In this document: positions 1 to 5,692 of the stretch, piece by piece | Layout of the letters: each line of letters begins with the position of its first letter | Position numbering within the stretch: the stretch's first letter is position 1 | Source: Candidatus Zixiibacteriota bacterium | GTDB lineage: Bacteria; Zixibacteria; MSB-5A5; GN15; FEB-12 | Reading direction: 5' to 3' | Length of the DNA: 18,904 bases | Assembly (NCBI GenBank): GCA_030642845.1 | Contig: DAOWMZ010000002.1 | Coordinates: 1 to 18,904, forward strand | Program-made: the position numbers and the translations under genes | Notes under the pieces: generated by a model | Database searches by the model: none | What the model was told of the DNA's origin: nothing | Seen by the model: only the letters and a program-made list of their open reading frames with translations

Positions 1-1
1 C

Positions 2-1042
2 GAGGCCTTCGGTAACTTCAATATTAATTCCATCGGAAAGGCCGGTTGAGATTTCACGCGTTGTAATCACACCTGATGTATCCTGAACCTCAACAGTTGA
101 GATGGAATCTTCGATTTTAACCAATCGTTCAGGAATTAGAAGAATGTCTTCCTTTTTGGTAATAATGACATCAGCATTAGCACTGTAACCGGCGCGAAGA
201 ATTCTCTCGCTGAGATTCTCAATAACAATTTCAACTTCAAACAGCGTGGAGCCATCTTCTTTATGGGCTTTGGGCGAGATCTTTTTCAGAATACCGTTGA
301 CTTTTTCATCGGGGATAGCACCAATTTCAATTTCAGCTTCCATATTTTCATAAAGCTTGCCGACATCGATTTCATCAACATTCCCCTTGAATATCAAATT
401 GTCCATCTCTGCAATAGTCATCAGATCAGTACCTGCTTGATAGGATGTCAACGGAACAACCGGATCACCCTCATCGACAAGAATTGAGAGGACAGTTCCG
501 GTCATGGGAGATTTTATAATATTATTAACATTATGATCAGAATTATTTGTCCTGCCTGACTGAATAAGAGAGAGTTTCTCTTTAGCCAGTTTGAGGCGAA
601 GATCTGCTTCATCGCACAAGGCTTTGGCTCTGTCATGTTCCTGATTCGAAATAAGCTGTTTGTTTTTTAATGAAAGGGTGCGGTCAAATTCTCGTTTAGC
701 GTTGTCATATGACACCTGATTAATTTCGACCTGTCGGGTAGCTTCGGTAAATTCCAGGGGGGTTGGATCAGGAGCAATATCAAACAAAGGATCACCCGCA
801 TTAACTTTATCGCCGATCTCTACATATTTTTTCTTTACGATACCGGAAATTTTGGATTTGATAGAGATTTCTTTTTTAGGTTCAATACGTCCGACTGCTA
901 ATGCTTTATCGATTATAGATCCTTTTTCAACAGCAAAAGTCTGATTTCCTTCATCTTTTTTAGCGGAACCGTCAATTGCAAAAAACAGAACACTACCAAC
1001 AACAATAACTATAAAGCTTACAATAAGAGCTTTTTTCAACAT
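2..1042 (-). CDS. HlyD/MacA-family periplasmic adaptor (membrane fusion protein), 3' end beyond window
   Basis: The minus frame opens at ATG 1042 and stays open to the left edge, giving about 347 codons without the C-terminus. The start is preceded by AGAAAGGATCT, a good ribosome binding site. Residues 1-23 (MLKKALIVSFIVIVVGSVLF) form an N-terminal membrane anchor. A split lipoyl/barrel-sandwich domain follows: the first half contains IKSKISGIVKKKYVEIGDKV and GDPLFDI, and the second half contains SPMTGTVLSILVDEGDPVVP. Between them is a charged, probably alpha-hairpin stretch of about 90 residues (ATRQVEINQVSYDNAKREFD onward). A beta-barrel segment then leads to a C-terminal membrane-proximal domain that is cut off. 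Family members link an inner-membrane ABC or RND pump to an outer-membrane channel. The pump genes would be expected to the left, outside the window. The gene is divergent from the glycosyltransferases. MacA-like is favoured over RND-type adaptors, but only loosely. Confidence 0.88.
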   Translation of the reverse strand, partial: MLKKALIVSFIVIVVGSVLFFAIDGSAKKDEGNQTFAVEKGSIIDKALAVGRIEPKKEISIKSKISGIVKKKYVEIGDKVNAGDPLFDIAPDPTPLEFTEATRQVEINQVSYDNAKREFDRTLSLKNKQLISNQEHDRAKALCDEADLRLKLAKEKLSLIQSGRTNNSDHNVNNIIKSPMTGTVLSILVDEGDPVVPLTSYQAGTDLMTIAEMDNLIFKGNVDEIDVGKLYENMEAEIEIGAIPDEKVNGILKKISPKAHKEDGSTLFEVEIVIENLSERILRAGYSANADVIITKKEDILLIPERLVKIEDSISTVEVQDTSGVITTREISTGLSDGINIEVTEGL

Positions 1043-1237
1043 AGATCCTTTCTCCCAGGCAATAATGCCTCTTTCATATCATTAAACTTGGATTACGGCT
1101 ATAATATACAATTGTTTCGATTTCGGACAATATAATTCGCGGCTAATCAATCTCTGTTTTGAATTAAAAGTGATATTTTCCTTTGAACTTATCCCATCCC
1201 CAGATGTAAAAAGAAATGAACCGTTTGGTGGATAGTT

Positions 1238-2170
1238 ATGATGAATAAATCAGAGAGAACAGATATGTCGTTGACTGATAAAGAGCTGACTATAAATCTC
1301 AGAGATTTTCAGATGAATCAGGCAGGTCTGTTTTATTTTATTTCTGAACTAAAATCCTTGGTCAGGCAAGTTCCGGATTACAAATCAGTTAATATAACTT
1401 ACCAATCAGGAACCTCATTTTATCGGGAAATTGTTCCGGCTGTACTGATTGGGCAGTTTTTTGGCAAAAAAATGGTACTGAAATATCGGAGCAATAAAGC
1501 AGAATCGGAATTAGAAGAAATCGGGCGCGCGATGCTTTCGTTTTTAAAACTGTTTCATTCGATAGAAGTCTCATCAGGATACACTGCTGATGTTTTCAAT
1601 AAATACGGTTTAAAAACAACAATTGTACCTCTCAAAGTCGATGAAAAACTGTTTAAAGCAAAACAGATAACATCCGTTCAACCGCGAATTATTATGGCAC
1701 GCCGGTTGGAACGGGGGAACAATATTTCAGTCGGAATCAAAGCATTTAAAATTGTAAAACAAAAATATCCGCGAGCGGAATTATATATTTCAGGAGACGG
1801 TCCCCAGCGAGAGTGGCTCGAATGGCTTGTAGAATCTGAAAATATTCATGGTGTATCATTTACCGGCAGTTTATCACTTGAAAAACTGGCTGATCAATTT
1901 TCCAAATCAGATATTTATTTGAATACTTCAACAATTGATGGTATGCCATTATCATTGCTTGAAGCGCTCTATTGCGGCCTGCCAGTTATTTCTACAAAAG
2001 CTGGTGATATCCCGGATGTTATTGAAGACGGTCTGAATGGCATTCTTGTCGAATCGACCAACTACAACCAGATTGCTGATATAATTATCAAGCTGGTTGA
2101 AAATCCTTTATTGGCAGCCGCTTTATCAACAGCCGGGATGAACTCAAGTCATAGTAAAATGTCTGCTTGA
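1238..2170 (+). CDS. GT4-type (GT-B) glycosyltransferase, apparently truncated at both ends
   Basis: This 310-residue product carries the C-terminal half of a family 4 retaining glycosyltransferase. Residues 149-160 (PRIIMARRLERG) match the phosphate-binding Arg strand. SGDGPQ at 185-190 is the family's GxGP turn. DGMPLSLLEALYCGLP at 234-249 is the nucleotide-sugar E-x7-E motif, with Asp in place of the first Glu (D234, E242). GT4 enzymes are usually 360-400 residues. Here the N-terminal Rossmann domain lacks its first ~60 residues (glycine-rich loop), and the C-terminus stops abruptly after LSTAGMNSSHSKMSA, where the final helix should lie. ATG 1238 follows GGTGGATAGTT; an in-frame TGA at 1217-1219 excludes an earlier start. 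Plus one frame just past the stop reads EKAIQ, reminiscent of the family's 'SWEKAIQ' ending, so a small frameshift is possible. It may be a decaying gene. It precedes another glycosyltransferase, suggesting a polysaccharide locus. Confidence 0.8.
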   Translation: MMNKSERTDMSLTDKELTINLRDFQMNQAGLFYFISELKSLVRQVPDYKSVNITYQSGTSFYREIVPAVLIGQFFGKKMVLKYRSNKAESELEEIGRAMLSFLKLFHSIEVSSGYTADVFNKYGLKTTIVPLKVDEKLFKAKQITSVQPRIIMARRLERGNNISVGIKAFKIVKQKYPRAELYISGDGPQREWLEWLVESENIHGVSFTGSLSLEKLADQFSKSDIYLNTSTIDGMPLSLLEALYCGLPVISTKAGDIPDVIEDGLNGILVESTNYNQIADIIIKLVENPLLAAALSTAGMNSSHSKMSA

Positions 2171-2316
2171 GAAGGCAATTCAGTGAATTCATAAAGAATT
2201 TAATTATCTTTATTAAGTGTTATAGTTGATTCCTGAAAATCAGAGATCTATAATTATAGTGCTTATACAACAGGTATGGCTTAGATAATTGAGATATTAT
2301 AAATTGAGGGTGATCA

Positions 2317-3378
2317 GTGTTTGAGAAAAAATCCAAATTTGATTTAACAGTAATAATGCCGGTTTATAATGAAGCCAAATATATCGGTCAGACTTTGGAT
2401 CAGCTTTATCAGCAGGATTACCCGATGGATAAAATCGAGGTAGTGGTTGCTGATGGAGGTTCTACCGATGGCACTCGTGAAGTTGTTGAATCATATAAAA
2501 ATAGATTTGGATCATTAAAACTTCTGGAAAATCCAATCAAAAAACCATCATCCGGAAGAAACGCCGGAGTAAAAAATAGCACTGCCCCATATACGGTTGT
2601 TATTGATGGCCACGTTTATCTGCCGTCAAAAAATCTGTTTAAAGATATTATAGAGACTTTTAAAACTACCGAAGCCGACTGTTTGTGCCGTCCACAACCG
2701 TTGCTTCCGCCTGACCTCAATGAATTTGAATTAGCAGTCGGATTATCCCGGGGATCTTTTTTGGGGCACAAGCCGGGCTCGGAGATTTATTCTGATTTTG
2801 AAGGAGAAGTTGACCCGACTTCATCGGGGGGGATGTGGACTCGAGAGACATTTGAGAAGATTGGTTATTTTGATGAGCAGTTCGATGCCTGCGAGGATGT
2901 TGATTTTAATTATCGGGTATGGAAATCCAAGTTGAAATCATATCTATCTCCAAAACTTACCATCTTTTATTATCCCCGTTCAACTTTGAAAGGATTATGG
3001 CAGCAGATGTTCCGCTATGGTCTCGGACGATTCCGTTTTTCCCGAAAGCATAATCTTACCTCGCCAATTCAATGGATCGCCGGAGCAGGTGTGTTATTTT
3101 TCGCAATATTGTTGTTGTTGTCGTTTATGTTTACACCGGTTTTTGGGCTTTTTAAAAATGCTGTTGGACTTTATATGCTGTTAGTTATTTTTTCATCAGC
3201 TTATCTTGCAGTAAGCAAAAAGCATCTTGGGTGTCTTTTGTTCGGAGCACTGATATTTCCCACAATACATTTTGGCCTGGGAATTGGATTCCTGGCCGGT
3301 ATTCTGGAAAAATTCACTGGTACTACAGGACTGAACAATAACAGGAATAGAATAGATGTCAATGTCATACAGTTATAG
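2317..3378 (+). CDS. GT2 family glycosyltransferase, ExoA-like, with C-terminal membrane helices
   Basis: This is a complete 353-residue GT-A glycosyltransferase. TVIMPVYNEAKYIGQTLDQL (11-30) is the classic nucleotide-binding start. VADGGSTDGT (44-53) supplies the first Asp cluster, DGH (97-99) is the metal-binding DxD-type motif in the ExoA style, and CEDVDFNYR (192-200) contains the catalytic ED base. QQMFRYGLGR (229-238) is the Q-x-x-RYG motif. Three hydrophobic helices at about 252-275, 282-300 and 303-330 anchor the enzyme to the inner membrane. The family transfers sugars from NDP-sugars to lipid-linked or polymer acceptors in exopolysaccharide synthesis; the actual substrate cannot be read here. 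The start is GTG 2317, supported by GAGGGTG about six bases upstream. The 3' end overlaps the next gene by 23 bases, so the two are probably co-transcribed. Confidence 0.92.
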   Translation: MFEKKSKFDLTVIMPVYNEAKYIGQTLDQLYQQDYPMDKIEVVVADGGSTDGTREVVESYKNRFGSLKLLENPIKKPSSGRNAGVKNSTAPYTVVIDGHVYLPSKNLFKDIIETFKTTEADCLCRPQPLLPPDLNEFELAVGLSRGSFLGHKPGSEIYSDFEGEVDPTSSGGMWTRETFEKIGYFDEQFDACEDVDFNYRVWKSKLKSYLSPKLTIFYYPRSTLKGLWQQMFRYGLGRFRFSRKHNLTSPIQWIAGAGVLFFAILLLLSFMFTPVFGLFKNAVGLYMLLVIFSSAYLAVSKKHLGCLLFGALIFPTIHFGLGIGFLAGILEKFTGTTGLNNNRNRIDVNVIQL

Positions 3379-4597
3379 CTCACTGGGGAGTTTCCGCAAC
3401 TGTCCCCGTCAATTTAAATTCGGCAAGATTGATAAAGTTAAAGTACCGAGAAAAGTAAATATTGAAGCTTATCTTGGAAATGTCATTCACCGGGTGCTCC
3501 AACAGCTTTATAATAGAGGGGCAAATAATAAACTTATGCCTCTTGAAGACGCTCTAAAATTTTTTGATGAAGAGATAGAAAAAGTTGATCGGGAAAATAT
3601 TGCGGTAATCTCTGATTATCTCGGTATTGATGATTACCTTGAGCAGGGGCGGGAGATGCTCACCAATCACTATGAAAAATATAAACCATTCGATCAGGGG
3701 ACTCAATACGGAACAGAAGCTACCCTGCGTTTTAATCTTCCCGGAACGAATTTTAATTTTATTGCAAAAATAGACCGTCTCTGGAAGAATGAAAACGGTA
3801 AAATAGAAATATGTGATTTTAAAACAGGTAAATCTTTACCTCGAACCGACGATATTAATTTCTTTCACCAGATGGGACTTTATCAATTAGCGGTTATGAA
3901 GAATTACCCAATGCTCGAAGAAATCGAAGTGGCTCAGTACTTCCTTCGGTTTGGAGAAGTCGTTCGGGATATTATTACTCCTGACAGATTGGATGTTCTT
4001 GTTGAAGATATTAAGCAGGAAATTTTCGCCATTCAGGATGCGATTAAATTTGATAATTTCCCTGCCAATGAAAGCCCGCTCTGTAATTATTGTGATTATT
4101 TTAATTTATGTCCGGCCAAAAGGCATAAGATATTTCTTGATAATGATGATGAGTGTGAAAACGGAGACAAACAGAAACTCGCTTTTGATAAAACGACAGA
4201 GTATCTCGATAAATATATTCAATCCAAAACTCTTAAAGCTGAACTTGATGCCCTCAAAGATGATCTCGGTAAACTAAGCGTTGATCTTGATCAGACAAAA
4301 TTCGAAGGCAAAGGGGGTTCGGTTAAAGTCAGTTGTAAAACCGATGAAAAATTTATTACTAAATCCAGAAGCGAGAGTGATTATGCAGATCTTACTGCTC
4401 TTGCATGGGAATTAGGTTTGGATAACTACTTTACTATTAACGCCCGCTCTATTATGAAAGAGGTTTATAAAAAGAACTTGCTGGAACCTGAGCAAATGGA
4501 AAAACTGAAAAAGTATATTATCATCGAAGAGAGTGTACGGGTCTCTCCCAAAGTCAATAAAGATTACGATCCCGATGAAAATCATCCTGAAGATTGA
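3356..4597 (+). CDS. Fe-S PD-(D/E)XK nuclease, RecB/Cas4-like, stand-alone
   Basis: The 413-residue protein has a full PDDEXK_1 nuclease core in residues 1-258. It opens with YSYSSLGSFRNCPRQFKF (C16). H45 lies in GNVIHRVLQQ, D140 in IAKIDRLW, and the D154-x-K156 catalytic pair in EICDFKTGK. A QxxxY motif follows (Q172, Y176). C243, C246 and C252 (CNYCDYFNLC) combine with C16 into the four-cysteine Fe-S staple of AddB and Cas4 nucleases. The C-terminal ~150 residues are a charged, probably helical tail (about 275-310) followed by a small alpha/beta region, a layout common in free-standing RecB-like exonucleases of uncultured bacteria. No helicase, recombinase or cas genes are nearby. ATG 3356 sits 9 bases after AGGAA; Met3 (ATG 3362) is an alternative. 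It overlaps the upstream glycosyltransferase in another frame. A role in DNA repair or end processing is inferred. Confidence 0.9.
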   Translation: MSMSYSYSSLGSFRNCPRQFKFGKIDKVKVPRKVNIEAYLGNVIHRVLQQLYNRGANNKLMPLEDALKFFDEEIEKVDRENIAVISDYLGIDDYLEQGREMLTNHYEKYKPFDQGTQYGTEATLRFNLPGTNFNFIAKIDRLWKNENGKIEICDFKTGKSLPRTDDINFFHQMGLYQLAVMKNYPMLEEIEVAQYFLRFGEVVRDIITPDRLDVLVEDIKQEIFAIQDAIKFDNFPANESPLCNYCDYFNLCPAKRHKIFLDNDDECENGDKQKLAFDKTTEYLDKYIQSKTLKAELDALKDDLGKLSVDLDQTKFEGKGGSVKVSCKTDEKFITKSRSESDYADLTALAWELGLDNYFTINARSIMKEVYKKNLLEPEQMEKLKKYIIIEESVRVSPKVNKDYDPDENHPED

Positions 4598-5101
4598 TCA
4601 GATAGAAAATATCCATCCGCAATAAAAGTCATTACCCGCCTCAGCATCAGGAGGACACTGAATACATTTGGTTTTAATTCTCGGATCAATAGTTTTGGCA
4701 AAACCTTCATACTCAACAATCCCGACAGATTTACAGGGAAACAGATCCAACCCTTTTCTTTTTCTTGCCGATTGCACTCGGCAGTCAACCATCATAAACT
4801 CAAATGAGTTTTCAGTCTCATTGCGAATTTCCTGTACATTCAGAAAAGCGTATAACCTGAACCCCAGCGCTTTTTTTAATCCCTCAAGGCCGCTATTTTC
4901 AGGTATATTATGGCGTTTCATTATTCTTCTGGCTTCAATAACAGTAAATTTAGCCCAGGCTTCAGTATCAAGCTCGATTGCTTTATCTATCCCGTACTGT
5001 TTTTCAACAGCCTGAAACCATAAGCCGTCATGGGCTAACCAGTTTTTAGCGAAATCTTCAAGGATCCCCCGCATTGTCTCTTTATCCAGATCGTTATTCA
5101 T
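4598..5101 (-). CDS. DUF6125 / ATC-hydrolase-like cysteine-rich cytosolic protein
   Basis: The 167-residue product has no signal peptide or membrane helix. The N-terminal half is helical, with DGLWFQAVEKQYGIDKAIEL at 25-44. The C-terminal half carries five cysteines in a family-like arrangement: C107 (DCRVQSARKRKGL), C123 (FPCKSVG), C146 and C149 (CIQCPPD) and C161 (YCGW). From memory this matches the DUF6125 family, related to the L-2-amino-thiazoline-4-carboxylate hydrolase-like proteins of strict anaerobes. Its biochemical function is not established, and the cysteine spacing could bind a metal. ATG 5101 is preceded by AAGGATAGATTT. The gene converges on the PD-(D/E)XK gene with zero intergenic bases. 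Confidence 0.75.
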   Translation of the reverse strand: MNNDLDKETMRGILEDFAKNWLAHDGLWFQAVEKQYGIDKAIELDTEAWAKFTVIEARRIMKRHNIPENSGLEGLKKALGFRLYAFLNVQEIRNETENSFEFMMVDCRVQSARKRKGLDLFPCKSVGIVEYEGFAKTIDPRIKTKCIQCPPDAEAGNDFYCGWIFSI

Positions 5102-5194
5102 AAATCTATCCTTCTATACAAATAAAGTTACATATTTATTTAGCAGAGAATATCCTTTAATCACTTGTAAAAAACAAGTCCCATATTTATTTTG

Positions 5195-5262
5195 GTAACG
5201 AAGCTACTTTTAGAGACATAGTCTCTTTTAGTAGCATAGCTACTTTTATTAAACATAGTTTG
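5195..5262 (+). repeat. 18-nt-period array of mini-hairpins with covarying stems
   Basis: Four consecutive 13-nt hairpins are joined by TTTTA spacers. They are GTAA-CGAAG-CTAC (5195-5207, one mismatched pair), GAGA-CATAG-TCTC (5213-5225), GTAG-CATAG-CTAC (5231-5243) and TAAA-CATAG-TTTG (5250-5262, one T-G pair). Unit starts are spaced 18, 18 and 19 bases apart. The four-base stems differ from unit to unit but remain complementary, and the five-base loop is identical (CATAG) in three units. This is compensatory variation, seen directly. Whether it acts as RNA or DNA is unknown; no CRISPR-like spacers are present. Confidence 0.75.
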
Positions 5263-5356
5263 TTATATAGAATTGTTATTTAAATGTTTAATTTTGTAAA
5301 CTATTTATATGTTATGTCCGTTCTTTAAGTATGAATTGTATTCATAGACTGGGTGA

Positions 5357-5374
5357 CCCATAGCTTGCTATGGG
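5357..5374. repeat. Perfect 8-bp stem hairpin CCCATAGC-TT-GCTATGGG
   Basis: An 8-bp perfect inverted repeat with a two-base spacer. Just upstream GGGTGACCC (5351-5359) shares the same CCC, so two mutually exclusive pairings are possible. It contains the CATAG word of the nearby mini-hairpin array and may be a diverged relative. There is no T-tract after it, so it is not an ordinary intrinsic terminator. Confidence 0.6.
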
Positions 5375-5432
5375 AGAAATGATTAACATAGATGAAATCG
5401 AATTATGTACATAGAAAATCCCAACAGCAAGA

Positions 5433-5593
5433 GGGAGTGTTGAAAAACTTAAAATGAAAGCATTTCACTCATTCTGTCATTCCCAGCTTGACTGGGAATC
5501 CATTTCAATTAATAAAAAAATGGATACCCGTTTTCACGGGTATGACAAGACTGCAATACTATTGATAAAATCAACTCTTTATCAACACGCCCC
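5433..5593. mobile_element. MITE-like element, copy upstream of the subtilase
   Basis: The left end reads GGGAGTGTTGAAAAACTT (5433-5450). The right end, read on the other strand, is GGGGCGTGTTGATAAAGAGTT, so the ends form an imperfect terminal inverted repeat around GTGTTGAxAAA. The length is about 161 bases, with no transposase. The interior carries a cloverleaf REP-like repeat. A second element with the same GGGAGTGTTGAAAAA end and almost the same length (8537-8698) lies just after the subtilase gene. A non-autonomous transposable repeat is the likely reading. No clear target-site duplication was found by eye. Confidence 0.6.
5476..5546. repeat. REP-like cloverleaf palindromic repeat
   Basis: Nested complementary segments fold as a cloverleaf. 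GTCAT (5476-5480) pairs with ATGAC (5542-5546). ATTCCCAG and CTGGGAAT form the left arm (5479-5499). ATCCATTT (5498-5505) pairs with AAATGGAT (5518-5525). ATACCCGT and ACGGGTAT form the right arm (5524-5543). The GTCATTCCC...GGAATCC...GGATACCCG...CGGGTATGAC layout is a widely dispersed bacterial intergenic repeat type, known from other genomes. Confidence 0.75.
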
Positions 5594-5692
5594 AAGACAG
5601 CGGGACACCTTGGGCCAGGTGTATTTTCTGAGGATAACAATGGCAGCATCATTTTGGGATACTGCTCTACTAAAAACTGGAGTATAAAAAAA

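Larger units (their letters stand above)
5102..5432. other. AT-rich gene-free stretch with many small inverted repeats
   Basis: No open frame here looks like protein. Besides the mini-hairpin array listed separately, it holds ACTTGT/ACAAGT (5163-5168 and 5174-5179), GTTTA/TAAAC (5286-5290 and 5297-5301), and the strong CCCATAGC-TT-GCTATGGG hairpin at 5357-5374. It also serves as the upstream region of the minus-strand DUF6125-like gene. I see no convincing promoter. Confidence 0.6.

Noticed and set aside
5195..5262. Short regular repeats considered as a CRISPR array
   Set aside because: The period is 18 bases with a five-base constant core and no unique spacers of CRISPR length; no cas genes are present. 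The Cas4-like fold at 3356-4597 is a RecB-type nuclease without CRISPR neighbours.
5357..5374. CCCATAGC hairpin as a transcription terminator
   Set aside because: No T-tract follows and no gene ends just before it.
5454..5687. Open frame over the intergenic repeats upstream of the subtilase
   Set aside because: It is read through the cloverleaf REP and MITE, has no ribosome site, and its residues resemble no protein.
5654..5692. Earlier TTG start for the subtilase
   Set aside because: It would put 13 non-signal residues before a clean signal peptide; ATG 5693 has GGAG at good spacing.
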